A stretch of DNA of 64,000 nt from CAVZLD01 sp963776055 (GCA_963776055.1 CAVZLD010000006.1:1-64000); one strand, 5' to 3'; shown: positions 18,485 to 30,076, numbered from the stretch's first letter. Notes: generated from the letters alone by a model not told the origin. Numbers and translations: made by a program.

Positions 18485-18547
18485 TGCCAGTCAATCCATT
18501 TCTTCACCCCATTCCAACGCATCACGCGGGAGTTGTCCGGGGGTGTA

Positions 18548-21422
18548 TTAGTTGCCGAGTCCCAGCTTTCGCATTGCTGCCCGCCTATGCGCCTCTAGCT
18601 GCTTCAAGGTCCGAGCAGACCTAGCCACTGTTCCATTGCCATCAGCGGTGTAACCAGCTCGCGGGTTGCCGCCGTTCACCGTGGCGTAGAGGTCAGCCAA
18701 TCCCATCCCTGGCTTGGCGCCCCGCGCCCTCAGATACTTCTCAATGCCACGCATTTCCTGCTCCCAGTTGCCAGTGCCTAGCCCATAGTCCCTTCGCTCG
18801 TTGGGCCCGGCTTGAATCAGGCCAATGCGACCAGATGCCGCACCACGACCTGGCTCTGATGGGTTGAGGGTGCCACCTGTCTCAAAGCTGGCAATCGCAG
18901 CAATGTCAGAAGGGTCCCAGCCATTGCGCTGAGCCATTGCAATCAAGGACTGGCCACGACTGTCAGATGACCGCCAGGTGCCTCCTCCGCTACCCGTAAA
19001 AGGGCGCCCACCACCACCACCTCCCAGGGTGGCGGCGGAAGCAGGGGCTGTACCCGTCAGGGTGTTCAACCCAAACGTGATCATGCTTGCCATGGTTGGC
19101 ATGGTTGGCATCAGCGCGGCATGGGTCTGGGATGCCCGCTCAGTACGGGCTGAAGCCTGTTGCTGCTGCTTCAGCCTGTTCATATCAGCAGGTCTCCACT
19201 CCGGCTTGTAGTTGGGATAGAACTCCAGCTGCTTCATCAGGAACTCATAGGCGTTGGGTGCCCCTGCATCGCGCCAGGCCCGCTCGAACTTCATTGGCAG
19301 CCTCTTGCCGTCAATCCCATCAAAGATCACGTCACGCAGCGAGTTAAGCGGCATCACCGGCTGGGTCCGGTACTGCCTCAACACCACCTTCCGGTTGGGG
19401 ATGTCGTCCAGCTCCTGGGTGGAAAAGGTGGAGATTGGCTTGGCCCCTGCTGCTGGCTTGGGCTTGCCATCAGGGCCTAGCGGCACCGGCTTGATCGTCA
19501 AGCGTGGGTCCACTGAAGGACTGTCGGGATATGCCTGGCTCCCAGGGAACAGGTACTGCAACGCATCCTTGTCGGTCTTGCCGTACTCATCCACCGCCTG
19601 CTGGGTGACACCTCGCACCTCGCTGTCATTCAGCTTCCGGCCCAGCTGGGCTTCCTTCTCTCGAATCCGGCTGTTCACATGCCCCGTCAACGCAAACCGC
19701 TGGCGACGCTCTGACTCCTCCCGATCTGCCTTGCGCCTGTCGATCCCACCGGGCACCGCAGCTGGGTAGTTCCGCAGCAGGCGGGCATTGATGTTGTCAT
19801 TGATCACCTTGTCTCGAGCAGACGTGTAGCCGCTGAAGTCCTTGACCTCCTTCTCCTTCTGCTCGATCTGATTGAACGCAGCTGCCTGGAACCGATTGGC
19901 ACGTTCTGGATCGAGCGGCTGCCATCCCTGCAGCAATGCGCGTCACCTGGGCCCGCTCTGCTGCAGCGTTGAACTGGGTGCCGAACTTCTGCTCCAGTGC
20001 CCCCAGGTAGTCTCGCTCGAATGCTGGATCAACCCGCGAGGAAACCAGGCTGCTATTCAGCTTGTTCAACTTGTCCCATTTTTCCATGATTTCAACGGTT
20101 TCGACCGACGTAAGCGGCCTGCCAAGCCTTTGCTGTTCAGCCGTCTGCAAATCGCTGCAAGGTATTGACGGCCAGCCTGCTCTCGGTCCATCCCTGGGGG
20201 GAGACCCTGAGTGGCCGTGAACATTTCCGCCCCAACTCTTTTGGCCACGTCTTCGGCCCTGGCGTTTCTGCTGTTGAAGCCAGCCTGCTCGTACTTGATC
20301 TGGCTATCAATCGTCTCCTTGCTATACAGCTGCCGCCAGGTCAAATAGACCGGCCTGCCATCAGCTCCCATGACCTGCTTGCCATCAGGCCCGCGCAATG
20401 GCTCCCCTGACCTGATTACGCCTATGGCATTAAGCAAGTCTCTGTCATCAGTAAAGTCGGCCTCTGCGGAAAGGATCTCGTAAGCCTCCTTCGACCACTT
20501 GGTTGCCATGCCACCAGGGCCGGCCTTGCTCAGGAAATCCCTGGCCATGTAGTTCAACTTCAGCCCAAGGGCTGAGTTATACAGCTCAGGAGGAGTAGTT
20601 GACCTGTTGTAAGTGTTGCCCTGGTACTCAAATGTGCCTGACTGCAGTTGCAGGAAAAGAGTGTTCTTCAGCAGCTGCGCCAACTGCTTTGGCTTCATCT
20701 CGTCGAAATACTTTTGCCGATCTTCGATCAGCTTGTTGGCCGACCTTCTCGGATGCCTTTTCAATCGCAGGTGCCGTGTACTTCTGGAAGCCAGGGCTGT
20801 TCTCATTGACACCCCAGCCTTCAGTGACCTGAGAGATCAACCCAGCTCGCAGTGACTGGAGCTTGGCAAAGCCTTGGTCAGGGGCCTCGTAGTCCTCAGG
20901 CGACATCTGGCCTTCAATGCCAGCCATCTTCCACGCGATCTCCTGCCCTGCAATTCGGCTGCGGGCCCGTTCAGCACCCATCTGTCGATATGGGTTGGCA
21001 AGCCACATGCCCATGCCGGCCTGCTTGTCCTTGGCGTAGATCGACCTGGACGCTGAGGCGTAATTGGTTTCGCCTACCTCGGTCTGCTGGTCCACCTGGA
21101 CCTGGGCCTTGCGATAGGCCGCCATGAACTCAGCTTCACCCTGCCCTGCCTGCCATGAGGCGTACTGCAAGCCAGCTGTCTGAGCTGTGCTGACAAGGGC
21201 TTTGCTGAATGGAGCCAAAGCCTCGGCCAGCTGAGCAGCTTGGTTGAAGCCCTGGACGTTGGGCTTGCTGCCAGTGCCGATGAGATCCATCCCGCGAACC
21301 CCAGGCAGCTCTGACAAGCGGCCAGGCTCTGCCACCTGATAGTTGGTTGGCTGGATAAACGCATCAACTGGCTTGGCAGCTGGGTTGAGTTGACCTTTTT
21401 GAAGCTCTGTTTCAGATGCCAT
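18548..21422 (-). CDS. gp15-like internal virion protein with C-terminal lysozyme-like domain (frameshifted)
   Basis: The locus starts at ATG 21422 (MASETELQKGQ) and ends at 18548, about 950 codons in several frames: 21422-20760, 20812-20066, 20150-19797 and 19936-18548. The N-terminal half is helical (FMAAYRKAQVQVDQQTEVGE, YRQMGAERARSRIAGQEIAW), as in T7 gp15. The C-terminal 140 residues contain LIAMAQRNGWDPSDIAAIAS, the glutamate in SFETGGTLNPSEPG and GLIQAGPNERRDYGLGTGN, a transglycosylase/lysozyme-like domain ending in a three-helix part. In T7 the transglycosylase is on gp16; here it is on the gp15 equivalent. It would open peptidoglycan for the ejection tube. Confidence 0.7.
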
Positions 21423-21423
21423 T

Positions 21424-22226
21424 TCAGCCACCCTCCTATTGCTGCTTTGGTGCTGTTGTAGGCGTTCACCCCACCCAGCACCGCTGTACCGATATTGAGC
21501 ATGGCGGCGCCACTGCTTGGCTTGGCGCCAACCATTGAAGGTGCCGGAGGCAGCATCATCGATGGCAGCGGCGGGAATGGTGCTACTGGATCCATGTACG
21601 GAGACGGCTCGTAAAACTGCTGGCTGTTGTATTGGTTCAAGATAAGTGGTCACTGCTGACAGCTGATCACGCCTGTACTGCCGCGCCTGAAACTGTTGAT
21701 TGATGGATTGCAGTGTGTTGAAATCACCCACCTGGCGGGCAAAGTTGGCCACATATCGATCCATTGTTGCGCCCTCCTGGGCTGATGCTTGATAAGCGGC
21801 AGAAGCCTGTAGTCCCCGGTACTGGTATTGCTGCATGGCTACAGCCTCCTGCATCCCCCGCTCCTGCATCTGCTGCTGAATTGCTTCAGATGAGATTACA
21901 AATTGAGTGCCGGCACCAGTCCTTGCCTCAATGACACGTTGAGCCTGGGCTAGCTCTTTGGAGAACTCGTAATTGCGTAATTGATTGGTATAGGCAAGTT
22001 GCTGATTGTGGTTGACAGTATCTCGCCAGTAGCCATATTGATTGTTGAGATTACTGGTTTTGTAGTTAAGACCAGCTTGCCATTTGTTGAATTGCGCCGT
22101 GGCATTGGAGAACGCTACGTCATTGAGGTATTGCTGCTTCTGGGCTTTGGCCTGGGCAAGGCCCTGAAAGATGCCAAGGCCGCCAGACAGAATCCCTACG
22201 CCAGCTGAGATGGGATCGATGGTCAT
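21424..22226 (-). CDS. gp14-like internal virion protein (frameshifted)
   Basis: Starts TIDPISAGVGILSGGLGIFQ with a Gly-rich hydrophobic N-terminus, then a long Gln/Asn-rich helical region (GMQEAVAMQQYQYRGLQASA, FNTLQSINQQFQARQYRRDQ). After about residue 195 the protein moves to another frame reading YNSQQFYEPSPYMDPVAPFP and NIGTAVLGGVNAYNSTKAAI near 21,450. This is the composition and size of T7 gp14-type core proteins, and it lies between gp13- and gp15-like genes. The initial hydrophobic part may insert into the outer membrane during infection, as gp14 does. Confidence 0.65.
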
Positions 22227-22671
22227 CAGACCTCCCTCCAGAAACGACAGAACAGGGCACCACTCAACCCAATGGGCCGTGGCGCTTCAACTTGAAACCC
22301 CAGATGCTTGAGCCAGCGGATGGACCGCTTGTTCTTTGCGTACACGTCATTGCCGATTGGTCCACCCACTCTCTCAAGACAATGCTTCACCCATTCTCGC
22401 CCTTCTATGCACAGCTGCAGGCGTCGCATCCTGGTGGCGGTCAGACCTTCTGTCCCCAATAGCCAGATCCGATCACCGCAGACCCCCGTCAGACCCACTG
22501 GCTCGCCGTCACTGGTCTCGATGCAACGGCAGATGTCGCTGCCGGCCCAGCTGTCCAGAACCGCCTCAGGCCCTGTGATGCGGTGGCTCAGCCATACCTC
22601 CGTCTCATCCTCAGACCGGACGTGGTTGGCGAAGTATACGCCCGCTCCTCGGTTGGATCAGCCCAGCGCAT
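22226..22671 (-). CDS. gp13-like GNAT-fold virion protein (frameshifted)
   Basis: Starts at ATG 22671 (MRWADPTEERAY) behind GGGGAGAGG and overlaps the gp12 stop as TGATG. One frame change near 22,640 leads into FANHVRSEDETEVWLSH and then SWAGSDICRCIETSDGEPVG, LQLCIEGREWVKHCLERVGG and NDVYAKNKRSIRWLKHLGFQ. The last segment is the signature of the acetyltransferase-like family that includes T7 gp13 (internal virion protein A). About 148 codons, against 138 in T7. It ends directly at the gp14-like start. Confidence 0.65.
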
Positions 22672-25171
22672 CAGCCTCTCCCCAACTTGCTGGATGCCAG
22701 GCCCAACCCACTCACAAGTGCTGAACTTGCAGGGGTGGGGTGTCGGGTTGTGAATCTCGACGATGCACGCTCCCCCTTGCTCATGATCGGGATGTTGAAC
22801 ACCCCCTCGAAGTACCGCTGCAGTATCGGGATCCAGCGTCATTGGGCTGACCGATCACAGCATTCGCACTGCAGCTATCGTGCCGTCAAAGACGTACTGG
22901 GTCTCGCTCGATGCTCAGGCATCACCATGACCTTGAAGTAGCCAGTTTCGTGATACCGGAGCTTGGCTTGCCGCACCTGAGTCCTGGTGGTGTTGGATGC
23001 AGCCTTGCCGCCACCGATCTCAGACATCGCCTTGAACCGGCTGAAGCGATAGCGGAAGTCGTAGACCTCGCCGGCAACACGTCAGCCGTGGACCAGTCGC
23101 CCCTGGCCTTGATCGTGGTGCCGCTATCCGCTTCACCCAGCAACACCGCTCCGGCCTTGGCCCCTGGCGCATTGCTGTAGCTGGACCACAGCTGGGTCTT
23201 GGCGCGGATCGTGATACGGCAGCGTCCAGGTGGTGTTGCTTCAGCCCAGGGTCATAGACACCCTTGGCCATCCGCATCGAGACTGGCGTGCCGGTGGTGG
23301 TGCTCACCATCCGGTCCAACAGCAGCGGGTAGGAGCCTCCAGCGGTCTCGCTCATTCGGTCCATCACTGGGATGGATTCCAGGTACACCTCAGTCGCCGT
23401 ACCGCATCAGGCAGTACAGGGTCTCCCTCACGCACAGGACTTGCAGCACCTCGTCGGCACCGTTGAATGTCCAGTGGCTCCAGCTGGCCTGGGCTCGCTC
23501 TGCGCCCTGCCCCGTATTGCGGAAGAAATACTTGTAGACATAGATCCGGTTCTCGATGTCCCGAGCGGCTGCTGATCAGGAACAGCCCATTGCTGGTGTC
23601 GTTCACCGTCATCTTGAAGACACCAGACGGGACGTAGCTAGACACATACCCCGTCAGGTCCTGGGCATCAGCAGTCAGGGCAGTACCTGCACCACGAACA
23701 CTGAACTCCCGAAACTGCGACCACTGGCCATTGGACTGGCAGAAGACGATCCCGCCACCAGCCTGCTGGGGCCTCACCAGCACATCAGTCTCGAACTGGG
23801 TCAGCACCGTGATCTGCGCTGTCCTTGGCGTCAGCACCGTCTCAGCTGCGTTGAACCGGAACTGGTACTGAGCACTGAACAGGATCAGCTCGTCCTGGTA
23901 CGGCACCGCATACCGCAGCACTGACACCCGGTTGTTGCTGGCCACCACGTCGATGGGATCGGTGTCCAACACCGTGGTGACCGTCTCAGGGAAGAACTCA
24001 AAGAACTCCCTGGTCCGGCTCAGGATCACGTTCTCATCAGCCAGGAACCCCAGCCGGTTCTTGAAGATGAACACGTCATTGATCGGATAGCCAATGAAGC
24101 TGGGGTCTGGCGCGGTGTTGTAGTCACCCGTTGTCCGCTGCCCCCACTTGGGGATCTCAACACCGCCCTGGGTGCTGCCATCTGCTGGCCCGAAGTAGAA
24201 GGTGCCATTGGGCAGACGGCACCAACAGGTGGGGCATGGTTGCCGACATCGACCTTGTACTCAACGCCAGGGCTGACGGTCTCAGACCACGTGCCCTCCC
24301 CGAACGTCCCACTCTTGGGCTTGAACTCGACGTAGTAGCCGTCAAACTTGTTGCCTGGATCTCCAACGATCTCCACCTGATACCCAGCCGGGGCAATGGT
24401 GGGCAGCTCAGTGAAAGCCTGCACCTGGCCAAGGATGGCTGTGATGTCGGCATTGGCCCTGGCATCACTGGCTGCCACCGTGATCGGCGCTGCTGACTGC
24501 AGCCACAGCATTGAACCAGAGCGGGTGATGGTCACCCCGGTCACGGAGCTCAGGCCAGTCTTGATCTGCTCAGCAATCTCAGCACTGCTGATCCGGTTCT
24601 CCGTCACCGTGGTCCCGCTGCTCACCACAGGGGCCACAGCAGTGGTCACCTCGACCTGCCTGCCGTTGACGTTGACCGTGTACTTCTGGCCATAGTTCGC
24701 AGCCTTCACCCACACCAGCGCCTCATGGGCCAGGGGCCTGGCGGTGACGGGTGCCACTGCCGCATCCATTGCGGTCGCAGTGTTGGTGTTCAGGATGAAG
24801 GTGTAGTCAGCAATGGTCTGTGCCCTGATCTGCTGCCGGGCATCCGTCACGTTGGCCAAGTACCCATATCCGCCAGGTGCGTTAACCGTTTTCTCATTGC
24901 CTGACAGGTCAAACACCCGGATCACGGTTTTGGTGATGACCGCCAGGTACTCCTCCGTGCTGTCCCGCAGGATGCTGTGGACGAACGCATCACCGAACGG
25001 TGTGGTGCTGACCCGTGCCAGGCAGTTGCTGGCATCACGCTTGCGCAGGCCCTCAGAGATGGAGGACATGCCATTGACTTGGATCTCGCCCTGGCTGGGA
25101 TCCCGCTGGGCATCAGGTTGCTGCGAGACCCCTTGGATCAGGTTGGGGATGACAACTGAAGAAAGCGCCAT
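22671..25171 (-). CDS. tail tubular protein B, gp12-like (frameshifted)
   Basis: Starts SSVVIPNLIQGVSQQPDAQR, a highly characteristic gp12 beginning, and continues with NCLARVSTTPFGDAFVHSIL. Frames: 25171-24200, 24074-23560 (KNRLGFLADENVILSRTREF, PVVDVVASNNRVSVLRYAVP region), then fragments to 22671. The extreme C-terminus reads FNIPIMSKGERA, then EIHNPTPHPCKFSTCEWVG, the typical gp12 end. Total about 830 codons, near the 794 of T7 gp12. It forms the tubular tail with gp11. The start overlaps the gp11 stop by TGATG. Confidence 0.85.
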
Positions 25172-25833
25172 CAGAGACGAAGCCCCCCGCCCAGGCGGCG
25201 AGTGACCAGGCCCATGCCCGGGGTGTAGGTCGGGAAGGGGCTCAGGCCATAGCCGTCAGTCAGCAGGTTGTAGCCGTTGGTGTTGTGCTCCATCGACTCC
25301 AGCGCCGCCCTGGCGCTTCGCTCGTCCATCGCCGTGTATTTGAACAGCGAGTCATTGGTCAGCACCCGATCCGAGAACACCCGTGCCGCCTTGATCGTCA
25401 CCCATCGGTTGAAGACCTCTGGCACCTCGTCCCACGGCAGCAGCCACACCACATCGGCTAGGACCTCGGTGATGGTGTCGTCGTACTTGGTGGTCCGCTC
25501 CCAGGTGTCGTAGACCTTCTGGCCACGCAGCACAAAGCGCCTGGCCGTGGCATACGGATCAGGGAAGAAGCTCACCACGTTGGCCGGAACCACGATCTCC
25601 TTGCTGGCTACGTCCTTCTCAAACGGGTACTGCTTCTCGCTGTTCCAGCTCCAGCCCTCGGTCTGGCCTTCCTTGTGGATCTCGAGGAGCGTGCGCTCAG
25701 CAATGCGGGCGTCCCCGATCTGCTCGTTGTCCAGCGTGTCTACTGGCTGCTCGCCAATGTTCTCGAGCAAGACGTTGACCGCCTCCAGCAGCGTGGTCCT
25801 GCCGGGCGTCCTCCCTTGATTCGACAGGCCCAT
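25171..25833 (-). CDS. tail tubular protein A, gp11-like
   Basis: 220 residues, intact. LLEAVNVLLENIGEQPVDTL at the N-terminus, QTEGWSWNSEKQYPFEKD in the middle, and FNRWVTIKAARVFSDRVLTN are the conserved segments of the T7 gp11 family. It connects the portal to the gp12 nozzle in the tail. It sits between the capsid terminator and gp12, the same order as in T7. Confidence 0.9.
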   Translation of the reverse strand: MGLSNQGRTPGRTTLLEAVNVLLENIGEQPVDTLDNEQIGDARIAERTLLEIHKEGQTEGWSWNSEKQYPFEKDVASKEIVVPANVVSFFPDPYATARRFVLRGQKVYDTWERTTKYDDTITEVLADVVWLLPWDEVPEVFNRWVTIKAARVFSDRVLTNDSLFKYTAMDERSARAALESMEHNTNGYNLLTDGYGLSPFPTYTPGMGLVTRRLGGGLRL

Positions 25834-25873
25834 GGACTGCTACGACCGGTGTAGCCCAATGGTAGAGCGCATC

Positions 25874-25904
25874 AAAAAAGGGGCCAGGCTGTGGCCTGAC
25901 CCCC
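25874..25904 (-). terminator. rho-independent terminator between capsid and gp11 genes
   Basis: On the minus strand a 10-bp stem with one mismatch (plus-strand 25880-25889 pairs with 25894-25903, four-base loop) is followed by six T (plus-strand A, 25874-25879). It lies 35 bases past the capsid stop codon at 25939. T7 has its main terminator at the same place, which lets capsid be made in excess over the tail proteins. Confidence 0.85.
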
Positions 25905-25938
25905 AGTGTGTAATCACCGAGCCTTCACCGTCTGAAGT

Positions 25939-27014
25939 CTACGCGGTGACGATTGCACAGGCAGATTCAGCCCGCAGGATGCCCATGCCAAGTGCTTGGC
26001 GAGCAACCATCAGATCGGACTGATACTGAACGCCGAAACTCGGGGCCAGTCATCTGCAGGGAAGGGCTGAGCAGAGTCAGCACACCTACAGCCTCCCGGT
26101 TGAAGATCAAGCCGTGGCACTTGGACAGGTCCTGGGCGTAGTCAGGGTTCACGTCGCCAGCCACGTGGTGTAGGCGGGCTGCTGCACGTGGTTGCTGGAG
26201 TAGATGGGGATGCCAGCTACGCGAGCAGTCGTGCCCTGAGCGATCGTGCCGTTGCCACCGCCACCGTTGAAGTCGGTGTTGATCGCACGGCTTGACGCGG
26301 TGATGGCGTAGTAATCGCTGACGGGGTGAAGATCGCATACATGCCGTCAATGCTCACGTCCTTCTTCTCCAACGCAATGCGGGCGTCGAAGATGGCGTCC
26401 ACCAGGGCGTCACCCTTGGCCTGACGGGTGGCACCAGCAGCGGTATAGCCGGTGCCGAGAGTGATCATCTTGCCAACCCGGCCAGTGTTGTCGGCAGGGC
26501 CCTTGGGCTTGGCAGAGCCGTCCTTGTTCAGAGGCTCCACAGCGGTGTTGGCAGCGGCATAGATCATGCGAGCCACGCGCTTGTCGTACTCGTAAGCCAG
26601 GGCCCGGCCCAGCTCAGTGGTGTAGATCTGCCGAACGTCGAAGTAGGTCATCAGCTCGTCCATCTGATAGATCGCTGCATCAGCAATCATCAGAGCATCA
26701 AGCGTGATGACCCGCTCATTCAGGTCGGAAGGATCGTTGCCTTCACCCAAGATTGGGGTGCCTGGTTTGTGATACCTTGCCGCCATTTTCCCGGTGATTG
26801 GGAAAGCAACGCTTTTGCCGCCACGGATGTTCCGCTCACGGGTTTTGCCCTTGAACAGGCAGGCGGTCATGAAGGCATCAAGCACCTCGGCAGAGCCGAG
26901 CTTGAGCAACAGGGCGCGATCTTTGTCTACACCAGCAGCACCAGGGCCCCAAGTAGCGGCATCGCCCTTAATTTGACCAAGCCGATTCAGAGCCACATCA
27001 GGAGGAGTAGCCAT
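25939..27014 (-). CDS. major capsid protein, gp10-like (frameshifted near the C-terminus)
   Basis: From MATPPDVALNRLGQIKGD. Conserved T7/cyanophage capsid segments are KSVAFPITGKMAARYHKPGT, RVITLDALMIADAAIYQMDE, YFDVRQIYTTELGRALAYEY and DARIALEKKDVSIDGMYAIF. After TPS near 26,310 the protein changes frame (AITASSRAINTDFNGGGNGT, TARVAGIPIYSSNHVQQPAY) and ends FGVQYQSDLMVARQALGMG to IVTA with a stop at 25939. About 358 codons, near the 345-375 usual for the family. An in-frame ATG 30 bases upstream (27044) is possible but lies at the junction with unrelated DNA. No Shine-Dalgarno is visible. Confidence 0.9.
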
Positions 27015-27029
27015 TGATTTGGAAGTAAT

Positions 27030-27050
27030 GGAAAGCTCGTTCATGTCGTC
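27030..27050. other. junction between phage and planctomycete sequence
   Basis: On the lower side is the capsid gene; on the upper side an esterase reading TFRGPLTDDM stops being esterase-like right here. Both genes are on the minus strand. No integrase, tRNA or direct repeat flanks the point, and a T7-like genome would not end at the capsid start. The most economical reading is a misassembly joining two genomes, with integration less likely. Confidence 0.7.
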
Positions 27051-28471
27051 GGTCAGTGGTCCTCGAAACGTCAGCGAATCATCGCGGACCACGGCAAGCT
27101 GCGGCCACAATCTGAGCCTCGGTCTCGACAGTTGTCCATGGCCGTGCAAACGATGCCAGGGCAACTCCCCATGGAACGTCGTATTCTGCGTCTTGTCGGG
27201 ACCGGGAGATGATCGTTTGTAAGTGAGCCTGATATTCTTCGCTGGATGTACCAGTCCAGGCGTCGGTTTCACCTTGGTGCCACAAAACGGCACGAGCCCC
27301 GTTGGGTCCGAGCATCTCCAGTGCTTTCTGCAGGCGATCATCAGGGCGCAGTGTGGGACCCGGCCGTCCAGGAGCCGTTCTTCCCACCGCCGTTCCTCCC
27401 CAACCCACGGACACTAGGCCAATCGGCACCTGGAGCCTTTCCACCAACAGATCACCGAGAGCGGGCCAAGGAGAACCGTGAGGGTTAGGTTTTTCGCCCA
27501 AGGCTGTGGGTCCGCCGCAGGCTGCCAGACAGTCTGGGTCGCTCATTGCGACCACACGATCGCTGCTGGGTGATAATCGAGGAGAACCGAAATTGGCAGA
27601 ATTCGATTGTCCGGCGGTCACAAGAACTTCGCCCACACCGACGCCTTCGATTTGGTCCTCTCGCGACTCGCCATTGGCCAGCCTGCAGCACACGGGTTTC
27701 GAGTCGGTACCAACCGCCCGCCGGTATGTCCAAGACGCCTTGAAATGAACTTCCGTGAACGTGAATCAGTTGCCCGGATGCTGGGTCTTCATGCCGGAGT
27801 AGCCATCGATCACGACGGCACGAGCCTCCAAGCTCTCTACACCGCTGGATACGTCTGCATTGATTGGGACACGACCCGTGTTGTCTTCGTCACGCTGAAA
27901 AACTCGCCAATCGCGAGGACTCGTACATCACCGTCGGTTGATCAATCTTGAAGGCAGGGCCGAAATAGGCCAGCCGACGGTAGGACGACTCGGGAAACGC
28001 GAAAGTATCGCCCGTCACGTATCGCCCCCGAATCCAGTCGACCGTGGAAACCGTATCAATCAGGCCAAGATAGGCGTACGGTTCCTGCTCGGCAAACATC
28101 TCGAGTGCCAACGACGTAGTTGCCAGGCTGAAGCGTGGTCGGTTCAATCGCACGGTAGAATGCATCAAATTCGGCCGTGCTGTTCAGGTCAATCGTGGAC
28201 GCCACGATCAGCTCTTGCGAATCCGCCTGCCAGATGCCGACGCGAGGACTCGTCAGATCATCTAATTTGCCATTCTGGTTTGCGTCGAACTTACCGAGCT
28301 CCCGTAATGGTGATCGGTTGATTCACCTGCAGTTCGAAGCCGACAACGCGATTGCGATCCACGACTCTTCCTGCATCAATCACGAGAAACTGCTGGGATC
28401 CCTCCACTGGAATTTGAGCCGAACATGGCAACCGTTGCCGCAGCAATCAGCATTAGTCGCGGAACTCGCAT
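27046..28471 (-). CDS. secreted sialate O-acetylesterase-like protein, 3'-truncated and frameshifted
   Basis: Starts at ATG 28471 behind AGGAG, with a signal peptide (MRVPRLMLIAAATVAMFG). An N-terminal region reading FELQVNQPITITG, RVGIWQADSQELIVAS and TLQPGNYVVGTR is followed in another frame by FPESSYRRLAYFGPAFKI. Then comes an SGNH/SASA-type esterase: RDWRVFQRDEDNTGRVPI, IPAGGWYRLETRVLQ, VLVTAGQSNSANFG (catalytic Ser in GQSN), VGWGGTAVGR and LWHQGETDAW. The protein ends abruptly at RGPLTDDM, before the usual YRxDxxHF catalytic block, because phage sequence begins. Frames change near 28,390, 28,100, 27,900, 27,730 and 27,080. Whether the two domains are one gene or two is uncertain. It would deacetylate extracellular sugars. 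Confidence 0.6.
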
Positions 28472-29100
28472 GTTGTTGACTCCTATCTTGCATCGCATTC
28501 AAATGCCGCGAGCCGGGAGGTCCATGGTTTCCGCCGAAGTCCCTATTTCAAGGCCGCGAAGAACAACCTGCACCCCCGGCCCTGGCTCAATCCCCTCCGT
28601 CCCCAGAATCACCTCGCCCGTGTTCCTGCGGTAGATGTCGGCGCGAGCCAAGGGCCCACCAGAATGGCGGATCGCGCAACCAGAGTCAAACGACCGCGGG
28701 TAACCATGGCGGGTTCCTCTGGCGGTGAGGGGAGACAGGTCCGGCGTCCATTGTCGTCCCGCAGTATGGCTGAGGCACCTCAGCTGCCAACACGGGCAAT
28801 GACGACAGGTTGATCTCTCTACCCCGTGCTTCGTCAGAGGTTCCTTCCTCGGAGCGCAGATCTCCCCCAGATTGACGTCCGGCAGCGTAGTTGAGAAGCC
28901 CGCCTTCATGCCACCCGGTAGACGCAGTCAGGGCACTCCTGACTGTGCGTCATCAATGGGTGGTTTTGCGGCGCAGATCGTAGATCAGAAGGCCTTCCCA
29001 CGGGTCCCTGGAACCACCCTTCGGACCGTCCGACTCAGCTTGTCGCCAAGGAAACCGATTCTCAGCTAACGCTGCCCAACGAATCGCATTGGCATTCAAG
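28472..29100. other. non-coding stretch carrying a dispersed repeat copy
   Basis: No convincing gene on either strand. 28854-28980 holds copy 1 of the dispersed repeat described separately. Confidence 0.5.
28854..28980. repeat. dispersed intergenic repeat, copy 1
   Basis: Aligns over its length to 43000-43120, including an identical 17-base block (28906-28922 here). Contains a perfect 8-bp hairpin, CAGTCAGG (28925-28932) with CCTGACTG (28938-28945), loop GCACT. Confidence 0.7.
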
Positions 29101-30076
29101 TTACCTTCGGGGCACTATGAAACGGTAATTGGCGATCCGCAGCATCAGAAAAGTGAAGCAAGGTGAGGCGAAGACGCAGACTACGGTCGGCAGTGCATAC
29201 AGTGCGAGTACGAGCGACGCATCGAGGATACTATCGACTCCTCCGGAGAGGACAATGACCAGAGTCCACCCACAAACGCTGACCAGAAGGGCACTCAGGA
29301 TGAGCCCTGTGGCCTTCATGAAGACCCTGGAATTGTCCCGCAGTAGGATGGTCTTGGCGAGGACACAGGCGAACGCGGAACAGACCGCAGTGGGTAGCGT
29401 TACGTAGAGTACTACACGCACCATCTCAGGGCTCAGCAAGTCCTCCCTGCCCGTGACCAGTAACCGAACGGGTGCCAGATAGAGCGCAGCAACAAACGTG
29501 TAGAGCAACAGGTGCCAGATTTGCAGCCTTGGGAACTCGTTCCCTCCTTTCGGTGGAACCACCCTCCAACCGAGCGCCCAGACGGCAGTCTTGGCGACGA
29601 GCCACGTGCTACCAAGGCAGAACGGCACGTACACGCAGATGGTTGTCAGCATGTCACCTGCGTCACCTAGGTCAGCAAGCTCGCTATTGCGATAATCGCG
29701 CTTGTGCCGACGACTGTAATCGATAGGAGACTGCGCAGCAGCTTTGTATGAACTGGCCGCGTTGATAGGACGTGACACACGGCAAGCGTTCCGATCGCTC
29801 CTGCCATCGCTGGCATTCCGAACTGGACGCCGATTGGGTTGCTGAAGAGGCCGAAGGTCACAAAGGCATGGACACCGATGCAGATCCAGTAGCAGCCCGT
29901 TGTGCTGAGTATTGGAGCTGCAACCTCCGCGGTACTCGCCGCAAGCTGCCGCTCCAAACGCTCGACGCGTTCTGCAAGTTCCGCACAACCTCGCAGGCAT
30001 CCCTGAGCGGATCCCGTTCCGACGGAGGCACGTCGATGTGACTTCGATCCGCTCGCTCTGTTGCCTCAAATGCCAT
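29101..30076 (-). CDS. multi-pass membrane protein (frameshifted)
   Basis: The start is placed at ATG 30076 (MAFEATERADRSHIDVPP). The cytoplasmic N-terminus is hydrophilic with a short helix (DACEVVRNLQ, then RVERLERQLAAST in the next frame). At least seven hydrophobic segments follow, including CYWICIGVHAFVTFGLF, LLSITVVGTSAIIAIASLLT, LLLYTFVAALYLAPVRLLV, VLYVTLPTAVCSAFACVLA and LVLALYALPTVVCVFASPC. Frames change near 29,960 and 29,670. FPRLQIWHLLLYTFVAAL resembles the IxHLLxxT motif common in small planctomycete membrane proteins. I recognise no function. Confidence 0.6.

Noticed and set aside
25848..25872. tRNA-like 5' half (GGTGTAGCCCAATGGTAGAG) before the capsid terminator
   Set aside because: The D-arm resembles a tRNA but no anticodon stem, T-arm or acceptor partner follows; the next bases form the terminator. 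Not a tRNA gene.
27000..27060. Prophage integration of the T7-like genome into the planctomycete chromosome
   Set aside because: No integrase in the phage part, no att repeat, and the break falls at the capsid start; misassembly is simpler.
28499..28909. Minus-strand open frame near the esterase
   Set aside because: It runs over the dispersed repeat and has a shuffled composition without motif; not called.
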